The notes: generated from the sequence alone by a model not told the origin. 64,000 nucleotides of DNA from an uncultured Campylobacter sp. (GCF_937959485.1 NZ_CALGPY010000005.1:124001-188000); one strand, 5' to 3'; shown: positions 18,442 to 27,159, counted from the first letter of the stretch. Made by a program: numbers and translations.

Positions 18442-18456
18442 TGATAACAATTATAC
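18442..18456 (-). promoter_or_regulatory. Candidate Fur box upstream of the TonB receptor
   Basis: TGATAACAATTATAC matches 12 of 15 positions of the 7-1-7 Fur pattern TGATAATGATTATCA. It lies 75 bases upstream of the receptor start at 18367. A minus-strand TATTAT at about 18418-18423 could be the -10, so the box would cover the -35 region. Iron repression is inferred. Confidence 0.45.
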
Positions 18457-18684
18457 GACTTATGCAATCAATAGAAAAAATGTAATAAAATAGCGATATA
18501 TAGGCGAGATAAATCTATTTCAAAATAAAATTTATCTAAAATCTATGCACGGTACAGATGGGCTTAATTGAGTTTTATTCTTGGGTATATTTTTAAAGTA
18601 CGTAAATTTGCGGCGCCAAAATTTACCGTGCAAGCGCCGTTAAATTTAAACGCGGCTAGTAAATTTAACGAGCAAAATTTAGAT

Positions 18685-18711
18685 GCGCCGAGCCTGTTAA
18701 AATTTCGGCGC
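18685..18711 (-). terminator. Weak hairpin at the end of the M16 protease gene
   Basis: GCGCCGA (18685-18691) pairs with TCGGCGC (18705-18711); the stop codon of the protease lies in the loop. On the minus strand it is followed by ATCTAAATTTTG, a poor T run. It could reduce readthrough into the receptor gene. Confidence 0.35.
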
Positions 18712-21438
18712 GTTTATCCTTACGGTTTCATCGGTGTCAAAAATATATGTCTGCGCCGCCTCCGCGATATCCTTCGGCGAGATGGAATTTATGATCTTTT
18801 CAAAGGTCTTAAAATCGGCGATCTCCTCATTCCAAAGCGCGTATTTTACGAGCGCGTCGTTCCAAAACTCAGGGCTTTCGCGAGCGGTACGCGCCGTGAT
18901 GATCTGGGATTTTTTAAAATTTTCAAGATGCCGCGCTACGTCCGATCCGCCGCCTGCGATCTCTGCAAAAATTTCTCTGATTGCGGATAAAATTTGATCC
19001 GTATTTTGCGGCGCGCAGGAAAACGAAATATGAAGACTCGAGTGCTCGTACGGGATGCGGCTTAGGCTCGAAGCGACCGAAAAGCCGTAAGTACGCCCCT
19101 CGTCCTCTCTGATGCGCTCTCTAAGTGCTTCCTGAAGCACCAAAGCTAGGGCGGAAATTTTTATCGCATTTTCAAGAGAATGCGGAGCGGATCTGTTTAT
19201 CGCGGTAAGCGCAACGTCGCTTCTAGGGGAGTTTTGATAGTTGCGCATAAAAACGTGCCGTCCGCTTAAGCTGCGGATACCGTCGTCTTTAAAATCCTCG
19301 CGTTCGCCGCGAGCGGGCAGGTTCGCCAGATATTTTTTTATGAGGGCTTCGGCGTCTTTTAACTCAAAATCGCCGCTAAGCACGAAAGTGTAGGATGCGG
19401 CGTTGCTAAATTTATCATAGACGATCTTTTTTAGCTCCTCCGCGTTAAGAGCTTTGATCTGCGCGGCGCTTAGCGGGCGCATTCGCGCATTGCCGCCGTA
19501 AAAAAACTCGCTAAATTCCCTGCTAAATTTATATCCGGGCAGCTTCTCGTTTCGCGCAAGCTCGTCGAGCGATTTGATCTTTAAATTTTGCAGCGCTTTC
19601 TCGTCCGTGCGCGGAGAGCTAATCTCTAAGTTTATCGCTTCCAATAGCCATTTTAGATCCTGCGAGCCGCAGCTTCCGTAAAATCCGTGCGAGAATGCGG
19701 AGATATTTTTTCGGTAATTTACCTGCCGCCCGCTTAAAATTTGCGAAATTTCATAATTGTTAAACTCGCCCGCGCCGCTTTCGTTTGCAAGCATTGCGGC
19801 AAAACTGCCGAGCCCTGGATGCGCCAGATTGGACATTCCGCCTCTGCTTACCGCAGCAAACGAGATGAAATCCTTGCGCGTCTTAAGCGGCTTTAAGATC
19901 ACGGTCGCGTTATTTTCAAGCAGGTAGGTATAAAATTTAAATCGCGGCTCAAAACTCTTGCTTAAAATTTTGCCCTCCGGCAGGCTTTTAGAAACCAAGC
20001 TATCCGGTAGCTTTTTATGCGCGGCATGCGTATTTATCGCCTTAGCGCCGCTTCGTAGCTTCTTAAATTTAGCCTCATTAAGATTATATCCGGAGCCGCT
20101 AAAGACGCTTGCATGCACCTCGCCCAGATCCGTAAGGCGCCTAAATTCTAAATTTAGCTCCTCCAGGCTGATCTCGCGCAGCAGCTTTACCTCCAAATCC
20201 CGCTGTTTTGCGGCGCTAGGCAGGACGGCTCCTGATTTTACGGCATGAAGAATCTCCCTTGCAAAAAACGCGGAATTTGCGCTTTTTTTGCGCTCAAAGG
20301 CGCTGTGCCGCGAGCTGATCAAAGCATCCTTCGCAAGGGCGAAATCGCGCGCATCAAAGCCGCTATCTCGCAAGCCTTTGATTAGCCCAAGCGCCTGCGA
20401 GATCGCGCCGTCAAAATCTCCGCCTAAAACGGCGACGTCGAAGTTATAGATCGTTTTTTGAAACTGCAAATTCGACCTGGAAAAATTAACTCGCAGCAGT
20501 GCGCCTTCGCTAGCCTTCGCTCGCTCATAAATCGTAGAAATAAGGCTTGAGATGAGTTCGCTTTTTAAAATTTTTCTCGCATTCACCTCGCTACTCGGCG
20601 GCGCGAATTCCTCCCAAAACGAAATTTTAACGGAATTTAGCGATGTTTCGTTCGTATCGTAATTGTAAATTTTCAAACCCTGCCTAGACGGAATGCCCAT
20701 ATTCTGGCGGGCGTAGGAGTTTGTATTTTTAAGAGGCGAAAAATTTTGCTCTAGCAGTTTTAAAATTTTATCCCTTTTAAAATCGCCCACGGCTATAAAT
20801 TTCATAGACCTGGGCTGGTAAATTTTTTGATAAAGCTCCTTGATTTGCTGCGCGCTTACGGATTTTACGACCGCCATATCGCCGATCGGCGCACGATTAA
20901 AATACGCGCTGCCGCCGTAAAGCTCCTCATCCATCCGCTCGTAAAGCCTTGCGATCGGCGTATCGCGGCTGCGCGCCTCCTCGATTATGACGCCTCTTTC
21001 TTTTACGAGCTCGAGCGGATTAAACTCCACTCCGTCCGCAATCGAAGCAAAAATTTTAAAAACGTCCTTTAAATTTTCTTCGCTAACCGCGATGTTAAGC
21101 GTGTAAATCGTGCTGTCATAGCCCGTCTGCGCATTTACGTCGGCGCCGAATTTCACGCCCAGGCTCTGCAGCTTTTTAATGAGCTCGTTTTTGCTAAAAT
21201 CGCGGCTTCCGTTAAAGGACATATGCTCTATGAAATGCGCAAGCCCGCGTTCATTAGGGCCCTCATCAATCGAGCCCGCATCCACGATGAGATAAAAAAC
21301 GGCGGAATTTTTAGGCACGGAATTTTCTAAAATATAGTATCTAAGCCCGTTTGGCAGCGATCCTCGCAGGACGGCTTCGTCCCAATCAAGCGCAAAAGCC
21401 CCCGCACAAAGCAGTAAAAATAGTAAAATTTTTCGCAT
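18697..21438 (-). CDS. Periplasmic M16 zinc protease (PqqL-like)
   Basis: A 913-residue insulinase-family protease. A signal peptide MRKILLFLLLCAGAFA is followed by the inverted zinc motif HFIEH at 68-72 (His68, Glu71 catalytic, His72). The third zinc ligand is in ERGVIIEEARSRD near 153-154. A second, non-catalytic M16 half follows (from ~500), so it is the two-domain PqqL type. It is on the same strand as the TonB receptor gene and 329 bases upstream of it. In E. coli PqqL acts with the receptor YddB, and in Pectobacterium FusC digests ferredoxin imported by FusA. The same job here is inferred from domain pairing. Confidence 0.88.
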   Translation of the reverse strand: MRKILLFLLLCAGAFALDWDEAVLRGSLPNGLRYYILENSVPKNSAVFYLIVDAGSIDEGPNERGLAHFIEHMSFNGSRDFSKNELIKKLQSLGVKFGADVNAQTGYDSTIYTLNIAVSEENLKDVFKIFASIADGVEFNPLELVKERGVIIEEARSRDTPIARLYERMDEELYGGSAYFNRAPIGDMAVVKSVSAQQIKELYQKIYQPRSMKFIAVGDFKRDKILKLLEQNFSPLKNTNSYARQNMGIPSRQGLKIYNYDTNETSLNSVKISFWEEFAPPSSEVNARKILKSELISSLISTIYERAKASEGALLRVNFSRSNLQFQKTIYNFDVAVLGGDFDGAISQALGLIKGLRDSGFDARDFALAKDALISSRHSAFERKKSANSAFFAREILHAVKSGAVLPSAAKQRDLEVKLLREISLEELNLEFRRLTDLGEVHASVFSGSGYNLNEAKFKKLRSGAKAINTHAAHKKLPDSLVSKSLPEGKILSKSFEPRFKFYTYLLENNATVILKPLKTRKDFISFAAVSRGGMSNLAHPGLGSFAAMLANESGAGEFNNYEISQILSGRQVNYRKNISAFSHGFYGSCGSQDLKWLLEAINLEISSPRTDEKALQNLKIKSLDELARNEKLPGYKFSREFSEFFYGGNARMRPLSAAQIKALNAEELKKIVYDKFSNAASYTFVLSGDFELKDAEALIKKYLANLPARGEREDFKDDGIRSLSGRHVFMRNYQNSPRSDVALTAINRSAPHSLENAIKISALALVLQEALRERIREDEGRTYGFSVASSLSRIPYEHSSLHISFSCAPQNTDQILSAIREIFAEIAGGGSDVARHLENFKKSQIITARTARESPEFWNDALVKYALWNEEIADFKTFEKIINSISPKDIAEAAQTYIFDTDETVRINAPKF

Positions 21439-22225
21439 TTAAGCCCTTTATTTTTCTAATAAAATTCGCTCGCAAACCTTTCGGCAGGCTCTTCTCTTTC
21501 GGCTTATCAATCTGCCCGCCTGCGCCATTCTGCGCTATTTTTTAGATTTATTCGCTTCGACCCGTCAGCCTGCGATATTTCTTAAATTTGCCAACTTTTA
21601 ACCCGCCTATTCGCCGCGCTAGTCCCGATCTATTTCGCGAGCGCATCGGTTCTAGGCTTGCGCTACGCGGCTTCTATCGTTTATTTTATCGCGGAAGTCC
21701 GCAGGCGCATTTGATCTTGATCTACACATCCGCGCGGCGACACGGTGGCGCGCCCGCGCAAGATAAATTTTGAAATTTACTTGGACTCTGGCTAAATTTA
21801 AAAGCGCGAGTCGGTAAATTTTAAAATTTTGCGCCTCGCGCGGCAGACTACTAGGCTTTGAAATTTCATAGCTAAATTCTGCGGCTAGCTTTCACGACCG
21901 CTTTTATATCCGGACGGACGAGTGTTTAAATTTAGCATCGTCCTTGCTCTTACTGCGCGCTGTTTTAATACTGATCGATCAAAAAACTTCCGATGCTTCA
22001 TCCACCAATACGGCCGCAATGCACTCGAGTTTAACACGAACCGACTAAAAGCTGCTCGGCATATTTTGACACATACCGCCGTATAACATTTGGCGCGCGC
22101 ACGAGCTGCCGCCTACACCGCCTACTGCGAAATAAAATTTTAGCCTAAAGAGCATTAAATGAAAATTAGTATAAATAAAATGTGAATTTTTTGAAGTTAA
22201 AAGGGAATTTCGGATTAGATTAAAA
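21439..22225. other. Long intergenic stretch, no gene seen
   Basis: About 790 bases between the start of the M16 gene and tRNA-Ser. All frames longer than 60 codons are stop-limited and lack ribosome sites or protein-like content. I see no clear RNA, repeat array or terminator. The composition is like the core genome, so old decayed coding DNA is possible. Confidence 0.5.
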
Positions 22226-22313
22226 TGGCCGGGAGATAGGGATTCGAACCCCAGGAGGCTTTCACCTCAACGGTTTTCAAGACCGCCGCTTTCGACCGCT
22301 CAGCCATCTCCCG
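22226..22313 (-). tRNA. tRNA-Ser (UGA)
   Basis: An 88-base class II tRNA with encoded CCA. Its 5' end is CGGGAGATGGCTGAG, the anticodon loop CTTGAAA gives UGA, and the long variable arm and TTCGAAT loop are present. It is the last of four tRNAs on this strand. Confidence 0.96.
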
Positions 22314-22371
22314 ATTAAGGGCGGGTAGACCCCGCCGTAGGTTCGCGCAGATCAAGACCTACGCGCGCAAT

Positions 22372-22527
22372 TTATTCGGTTTTTTCTCCGACCCACTCGG
22401 CGCCGTTGTGAACCTTTTCTTTGGTCCATTGAGCCGCGTTGTGCGAATCCTCTTTTACGCCGTGCCAAGTATTAGAGCACCCGCTAAAAACCATTAATGC
22501 CAAAAGAGCCGCTAGTATGTATCTCAT
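22372..22527 (-). CDS. Tiny entericidin-like lipoprotein, 51 aa
   Basis: A short gene that starts at ATG 22527 behind AAGGAG. It reads MRYILAALLALMVFSGC and then SNTWHGVKEDSHNAAQW, ending VGEKTE. The signal peptide ends in a lipobox FSGC, with Cys17 as the lipidated residue; the mature part is about 35 polar residues with two short amphipathic, Trp-containing repeats (HNAAQW and HNGAEW). This layout is that of entericidin-type small lipoproteins. It lies between tRNA-Cys (20 bases upstream) and tRNA-Ser (58 bases downstream) and so is probably transcribed with them. A role in envelope stress is inferred from the family. Confidence 0.82.
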   Translation of the reverse strand: MRYILAALLALMVFSGCSNTWHGVKEDSHNAAQWTKEKVHNGAEWVGEKTE

Positions 22528-22547
22528 AATAACTCCTTTTTAGGATC

Positions 22548-22621
22548 TGGAGGCGACACCCGGATTCGAACCGGGGATCAAAGCTTTGCAGGCTCATGCC
22601 TTACCACTTGGCTATGTCGCC
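22548..22621 (-). tRNA. tRNA-Cys (GCA)
   Basis: A 74-base tRNA with CCA encoded. GGCGACA pairs with TGTCGCC; the anticodon loop CTGCAAA gives GCA. It lies between tRNA-Leu and the small lipoprotein gene. Confidence 0.96.
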
Positions 22622-22637
22622 GCGCCGGCTTATTAGG

Positions 22638-22724
22638 TGGTGCCCGGAGCCGGACTTGAACCGGCACGGAAAAAATTCCGAGGGATTTTAAGTCCCTTGC
22701 GTCTACCGATTCCGCCATCCGGGC
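22638..22724 (-). tRNA. tRNA-Leu (UAA)
   Basis: An 87-base class II tRNA. Acceptor GCCCGGA pairs with TCCGGGC, CCA is encoded, the anticodon stem is AGGGA/TCCCT with loop CTTAAAA giving UAA, and a variable arm with TCGG...CCG is present. Confidence 0.96.
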
Positions 22725-22751
22725 ACGTTTAATACAAAACAGAATGTAAAA

Positions 22752-22826
22752 TGGAGCGGGAAACGAGAGTCGAACTCGCGACATCAACCATGGCAAGGTT
22801 GCGCTCTACCACTGAGCTATTCCCGC
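22752..22826 (-). tRNA. tRNA-Gly (GCC)
   Basis: A 75-base tRNA with CCA. GCGGGAA opens the acceptor, the anticodon loop TTGCCAT gives GCC, and the T-loop is TTCGACT. It is the first of the minus-strand tRNA cluster. Confidence 0.96.
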
Positions 22827-22959
22827 GCAAAGAAATGAAATATTACCCAATGCAAGCTTAAAATTTCATTTTATAGCGGCTTTTGCGGAGAAAATTTTGG
22901 CGTGGCGCCGGAATTTAAAAATTTTGTAAGTAAAATAATGTAAAATTACAAAATCTTTT

Positions 22960-23035
<76 letters not shown>

Positions 23036-23036
23036 T

Positions 23037-23068
23037 TTAAGCTATTTTTGGGTTTTAATCACTTCTTT
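23037..23068 (+). repeat. tRNA 3'-flank repeat, copy behind tRNA-Ala
   Basis: 32 bases starting TTAAGCTATTTTT one base after the tRNA-Ala CCA and ending CACTTCTTT. They agree at 29 of 32 positions with 60424-60455 behind tRNA-Val. It could be a remnant of an attachment site carried by integrating DNA. Confidence 0.75.
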
Positions 23069-23489
23069 TAGATCTATTTTGCTTCCTTTAAATACGGATA
23101 TTTATGGCTTTTAGTAATTTTAATTATTTTTGTTTCTTTTTATGTTATAATTATTTTAAAATAATTCAGTTAGTTATTAGGTTAGTTAAAATCTGTTTAC
23201 AGAAAGAGCGATAAATATCGCTATAAAAACATTTTTAATGTGTATATCGCACAAAAAACCAAAAAAACAGCATAAGCGAGAGCTATATCGCAAAAATCGT
23301 TAAGATGAACGAAAAATATATACTTCCATCTTTTTGACGAGCGCCATATAAAGACGATGAAATATAGTGATATTTTAGAATTTTGAACCAAAATAATCCG
23401 AGTTCTAGTCGTCTAGAAACGCTTCATCGCCTAATAAACGATATAGAAAAGTCTTTGTAATAAATTAAATTTTAATGAAAGGAGAGATT
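23069..23489. other. AT-rich stretch with a possible gene remnant
   Basis: No intact gene. Many stops interrupt all frames. A short protein-like tail can be read at about 23379-23461 (NQNNPSSSRLETLHRL, then INDIEKSL and a stop), which may be the decayed end of an earlier resident of the tRNA-Ala site. No integrase signature is recognised. Confidence 0.4.
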
Positions 23490-23855
23490 ATGTCAGTTGA
23501 AGAAGATGGCGCGGCGTTTATAGATGAAGATTATGTAAATATCGTGCCGCAGGATCTGCTAGAGCGCGGCATACGCCTAAGAGAGGAGCTCGGATTTTAT
23601 GAAATAGCTTGGAAATTTGACGATGTAATGGAGGTGCTAAAAATCGCAAGAGATAGAGATATGCTTATCGTCGGAGGGGATGTATATCGCCTAAGCGACA
23701 ATAAGCCCATAATCACATACGACGGCTGGAGTATTAAAGCGGAAGATGACGATGCATTCGAAGTGGCGATCGAATATATCACTAAGTATCGCGCTAGAAA
23801 CGGAGATGATTTTGCATACTGCCCAGCCATTGGCCCCGGGCGAGTGTCCAAATGA
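23490..23855 (+). CDS. Imm40-like immunity protein
   Basis: A 121-residue acidic protein. The segment PQDLLERGIRLREELGFYEI, then WKFDDVMEVLKIA, MLIVGGDVYRLSDNKPIITY and DGWSIKAE follow the pattern of the Imm40 family (helix, then a GGDVY strand, then YDxW). Such proteins neutralise toxins of secreted polymorphic systems. ATG 23490 is chosen because AAAGGAGAG lies just before it; an ATG at 23475 overlaps that site. No cognate toxin gene is present, so it looks like an orphan immunity gene. It is the first gene of an AT-rich array in one direction. Confidence 0.75.
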   Translation: MSVEEDGAAFIDEDYVNIVPQDLLERGIRLREELGFYEIAWKFDDVMEVLKIARDRDMLIVGGDVYRLSDNKPIITYDGWSIKAEDDDAFEVAIEYITKYRARNGDDFAYCPAIGPGRVSK

Positions 23856-23976
23856 AAATTTTAACTTCCAATGCAGAATATGCTGGTTTTGCTCATATTC
23901 TGATAAATATAAAATGTGTGTCAAACTAAATGACAATATGTGCGTAGATGGGATATAAAAGATTTTAGGAGTAGCT

Positions 23977-24366
23977 TTGAAAGGCAACGAAGTAGTTTTA
24001 ATACTATCGATCGAAAGCGATAGAGATCTATCCGAGACAATAAGCAGCAGCGGCATATCTGCAACAAAAACCTGGCGCAGGGGAGATTTTAAACTAAAAG
24101 GCTCTATTTTAAAATACAGAAATTTTGGCTTTAGCATAGAGGAAAAATTTTATGATATACCTTCTGCGGGAGATCTAATTAAAAAATTCTTAGCAGATAT
24201 AAATGTCGCGAGGAGTATAAAATTGCAAAGCGTAAAAAAGCTGCTAAGAGTCGTGATTTACAGCCACGGTAGCTTGCCGGGTCTATACTACGATACGGAT
24301 TTGCTAAGGCTATTAGCGGATAACGATATAAGTTTAGATAATGACGTGTATTTTTTAGATGAATAA
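23977..24366 (+). CDS. DUF4279-like protein
   Basis: A 129-residue protein starting at TTG 23977 with AGGAG five bases before it. The layout VVLILSIESDRDLSETISSS, then ATKTWRRGDFKL, KKLLRVVIYSHGSLPGLYYD and LLADNDISLDNDVYFLD follows DUF4279 (strand, Pro/Thr-Lys-x-Trp-x-x-Gly-Asp, long helix, strand, final Asp-x-Tyr). DUF4279 genes are common in immunity arrays. Its end overlaps the next gene by eight bases. Confidence 0.68.
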   Translation: MKGNEVVLILSIESDRDLSETISSSGISATKTWRRGDFKLKGSILKYRNFGFSIEEKFYDIPSAGDLIKKFLADINVARSIKLQSVKKLLRVVIYSHGSLPGLYYDTDLLRLLADNDISLDNDVYFLDE

Positions 24367-24880
24367 ATTTGAATTGCATACTAAAATAAAAGCGCTAAAG
24401 ACGCGGCTTAAACTACAAAAGCCGGAAATTATAACAAATCCTGTACAAAAGGATAAGTTTGTCGAGCAAGATTTGTGTGGTAAAGATCTATGCGACTTAG
24501 ACCATAGCACGATCAAACTCTTATCGGGAGATTTACAGGTTTTCAATGACTATGCTTTTAGGTATTATATACTGGATTTTATTGATTTTTACGAGCGCTT
24601 CGGCGATGAGGAGGTTATAGAGGATATGTTCATTCAAGCGCTTATGCCGCCTATATGGCGGGCGCGAGCGGAACAATTTAGCAGGGATGAGGTAAGAATA
24701 ATCATAGATTTTTTACAAAAAAATTATGAAGATATTGCGAGAATTACGCATTCCAAGAAATATAAAAAGTTAAAACCTTATGAGCAAGAAGAAATTTATA
24801 TACCATTCAAACATTTTGAAAAAGAGATAAAAAATGCGATAAAATTTTGGGAGAAGTATTATAAGGGCAAAAATTTATAA
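24359..24880 (+). CDS. Hypothetical protein in the immunity-like array, 173 aa
   Basis: A helical, charged protein. Its core (FNDYAFRYYILDFIDFYERF, then EVIEDMFIQALMPP, VRIIIDFLQKN) resembles small uncharacterised proteins in which a Tyr-rich RYYIL helix is followed by a C-terminal helix; I cannot name the family with confidence. The start overlaps the previous stop region by eight bases, which implies coupling. No membrane segment or catalytic motif is seen. Confidence 0.6.
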   Translation: MNKFELHTKIKALKTRLKLQKPEIITNPVQKDKFVEQDLCGKDLCDLDHSTIKLLSGDLQVFNDYAFRYYILDFIDFYERFGDEEVIEDMFIQALMPPIWRARAEQFSRDEVRIIIDFLQKNYEDIARITHSKKYKKLKPYEQEEIYIPFKHFEKEIKNAIKFWEKYYKGKNL

Positions 24881-24890
24881 GAATTGGCAA

Positions 24891-25280
24891 ATGTGTTTAA
24901 CAAAGACCGATTTGGGCAAATATGAGGAATATATCTATTTCTTTATAGAGAAAAACAGGGCGTATTTTAACGCCTATCAAGAGCAGATATTTCCTTTCGA
25001 TATGGAGTACATACCTAGCTTATTGTGGTTGCTTGCATCTTTTGCAGAAACTACGATTAAAATTTTTGATGATTTGGACGAAAAGACGAGAAATGAAATT
25101 TTTGATTTTGTGGAAAAGGGAGCAGCAAGCGAAGACGAATATATCGGCACGGCGTTTTGCACCGGCTTTGTTGAGACAATTATAAATATTGCGAAAGAAG
25201 ACGAATATAATATAATTAGCAAATACTTTAGGAATGAAACGCTAGAATACGCCGCCGCTTGGATGAAATTTGGCAAATAG
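24891..25280 (+). CDS. Hypothetical immunity-like protein, 129 aa
   Basis: An acidic all-helical protein. The pattern FPFDMEYIPSLLWLLASFAE, then EIFDFVEKGAASEDEYIGTA and FCTGFVETIINI resembles a family of small immunity-type proteins with a Leu-Pro-Ser-x-Leu helix and a later phe-rich helix; the name is not certain. It begins 10 bases after the previous stop and has only a weak ribosome site. It is part of the same-direction array. Confidence 0.58.
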   Translation: MCLTKTDLGKYEEYIYFFIEKNRAYFNAYQEQIFPFDMEYIPSLLWLLASFAETTIKIFDDLDEKTRNEIFDFVEKGAASEDEYIGTAFCTGFVETIINIAKEDEYNIISKYFRNETLEYAAAWMKFGK

Positions 25281-25328
25281 CTAGATCGAGCTTTATTAAA
25301 GTCATATTTTAAAACAATAAGGAGCCAT

Positions 25329-25703
25329 ATGCCTAAACATGAATTTTTACTCAAAAAGACAAAAGAAAATATCTTCTCTAAAGAGCATTGCGTAGTAATT
25401 AGCGATGATCTGATACTTCGTATTTCGTACTCTCTTGAGTGGGTACAAACCACATGGAACGATGAGGTAAATTTGAAAAAAGGTCTAAATTACTATGGCT
25501 ATAGCTGGATAGAAGATAAAGCTAAATTTAGAGATATAATATGCTCTTGGAGGTCGCTTTTCTTTAGCGCAGATGGGCAGATTGTTTTTGATAAAAATTG
25601 CGCGCTAAATAAATCCTCGGTTATCGAGCAATTAGACGGCCTATTGGAACTAATCGATTCGGCAATTAAAAACGATTTATATATTTTGCATTTAGGAATT
25701 TAG
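25329..25703 (+). CDS. Hypothetical protein in the immunity-like array, 124 aa
   Basis: Begins MPKHEFLLKKTKENIFSKE behind AAGGAG. A strand-rich N-terminal half (VVISDDLILRISYSLEWV) is followed by IICSWRSLFFSADGQIVFD and a C-terminal helix (SSVIEQLDGLLELIDSAI). I do not recognise the family. Size, direction and spacing match its neighbours. Confidence 0.6.
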   Translation: MPKHEFLLKKTKENIFSKEHCVVISDDLILRISYSLEWVQTTWNDEVNLKKGLNYYGYSWIEDKAKFRDIICSWRSLFFSADGQIVFDKNCALNKSSVIEQLDGLLELIDSAIKNDLYILHLGI

Positions 25704-25743
25704 CGAGTGCGCGACGATTTAATAATAAAACGGAAGAAAGACC

Positions 25744-26496
25744 ATGAAAAGAAATTATAAAAAGATAATACCCGTAAGAGGTAGAAGGAAATTTTCGATT
25801 AACAATTTTAGAGAAATTTTCGCGGAGGGCGATATACTGCAAATCGGTCAAAGGCGGTTTTTATTTTGTAGCTGGAATAATCTGCTACGTATAAACGGCG
25901 ATAATTCGGGGGAGTTTATAGTATTGCCGCCCGAAGCTAATGCGAAAAATAATAATGGTCTGATTTCTAAAAAGTGGATATTGGAGAATTTAGATTTTGT
26001 ATGTGATCCGGAGTCGCCCAGAAATATAAGCATATTTTCTTATTACGATAGTTTTTTAGCCGAATACAAAAGGATAAATGATAAAATTCCTGCAAAATTT
26101 ACTTATAAATTTTTAGAATTCAAAGACGATCTAAAAAATGGAGATATTATAGAGTGTCACAAGGCTTTTCGTCCATATGATCGAAAGATAAAATTTATCG
26201 TCGCAACCGATACGAAAGGATGCCCGAGACTACCCTATCTGGAGGGGTTTTATTCCGGTATGTTTGCGCCTATTGGCTATAGCGATAAAATGCACTCGAA
26301 TAAAGGACGGGAATATGCGATAAGCTCGAGTTGGCTAATTAAGAACTGGGAAGCCGCCTTTGTCGGTAATTGCGATATAAGGCACACTTATGTAAATTTA
26401 CAAAATCGAAAAGAGGTTTTAAATTTTACCGATAAAGAGTTGGAAAATTTTATAAAAATTAAGCGAAAGAAATTAAAATTTAAATGGAAAAAGTAG
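25744..26496 (+). CDS. Internally duplicated immunity-like protein, 250 aa
   Basis: Two copies of one domain can be seen. Copy one runs over ~28-90 with GDILQIGQRRFLFCSW, LPPEAN and LISKKWILENLDFV; copy two over ~132-212 with GDIIECHKAF, KIKFIVATD and AISSSWLIKNWEAAF. Each copy is a small beta domain followed by a Ser-x-Trp-Ile/Leu helix. A similar domain occurs in immunity families (Imm45 is the closest I can recall), with low certainty. ATG 25744 follows GGAAG. The basic tail KRKKLKFKWKK is unusual. Confidence 0.58.
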   Translation: MKRNYKKIIPVRGRRKFSINNFREIFAEGDILQIGQRRFLFCSWNNLLRINGDNSGEFIVLPPEANAKNNNGLISKKWILENLDFVCDPESPRNISIFSYYDSFLAEYKRINDKIPAKFTYKFLEFKDDLKNGDIIECHKAFRPYDRKIKFIVATDTKGCPRLPYLEGFYSGMFAPIGYSDKMHSNKGREYAISSSWLIKNWEAAFVGNCDIRHTYVNLQNRKEVLNFTDKELENFIKIKRKKLKFKWKK

Positions 26497-26560
26497 ATAA
26501 GGATTTTAAAGCGAGCTTGTATAGTATCACGCAGCAAAAGCGCTTTGAAAGGTGGCGACA

Positions 26561-27037
26561 ATGATAAAAAGCATTATAGACCCAACTAATTTCGATATAG
26601 AATTTAGAAAAATAAGTAGAAATAAAAGAGGCGTAGCCAGATCGAGAATAGATTTTGAAAATATCGATGTAGAGGCCAAAATCAGATTAATTATGTTTTT
26701 AATTTCAAAAGCAAGCCACTTAGATAGCGTAGTTTATAAAATTCTTTTTTGGGAAAGAGATGAGAAAATAGAGGAGTATCTTCTTAAAAATATGAAGGGG
26801 CGATACATAAAAGCTAGGCCCTATAAAAACGGCGCCAGAGCGGGCGTTATCTTTATAAAAGAAAAAGCGCTTGAGCCAAATTTTTTGAGGTCCATACTGC
26901 TGCACCATTTTAATTTTGAGCTAGCAAAAGAGCCATCTTTGAATATCAGAGTTCAATTAGCCGCAAACAATAAAGAGAAATTTTCGATTTTATTTGATAT
27001 ATACGATGACCGAGGCTGCTATGTGTATTACTTTTAA
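26561..27037 (+). CDS. Hypothetical protein, possibly DUF3885-like, 158 aa
   Basis: The last gene of the array. ATG 26561 was chosen over GTG 26552 because AAAGGTGG lies at the right distance. Residues 35-100 are helical (KIRLIMFLISKASHLDSVVY). The C-terminus FSILFDIYDDRGCYVYYF has the Tyr-Asp-Asp-Arg-Gly motif of DUF3885-like proteins. Family assignment is tentative and no activity is known. Confidence 0.55.
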   Translation: MIKSIIDPTNFDIEFRKISRNKRGVARSRIDFENIDVEAKIRLIMFLISKASHLDSVVYKILFWERDEKIEEYLLKNMKGRYIKARPYKNGARAGVIFIKEKALEPNFLRSILLHHFNFELAKEPSLNIRVQLAANNKEKFSILFDIYDDRGCYVYYF

Positions 27038-27159
27038 AATTTTATAATGAAAATATTTGAGGAAAGAGGTATTTTCTAAAATTTCGTATCTTTTAAGTCC
27101 TGACAAAATAAATATAGTACCTATCTATGCACCGAGCTTGATTTAATCCCATTTTTCGC

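Noticed and set aside
18568..18990. A 140-codon plus-strand frame near the end of the M16 gene
   Set aside because: It is antisense to the conserved protease and lacks start signals.
23069..23489. Integrase remnant at the tRNA-Ala site
   Set aside because: I looked for tyrosine-recombinase motifs in the stop-ridden frames and could not support any.
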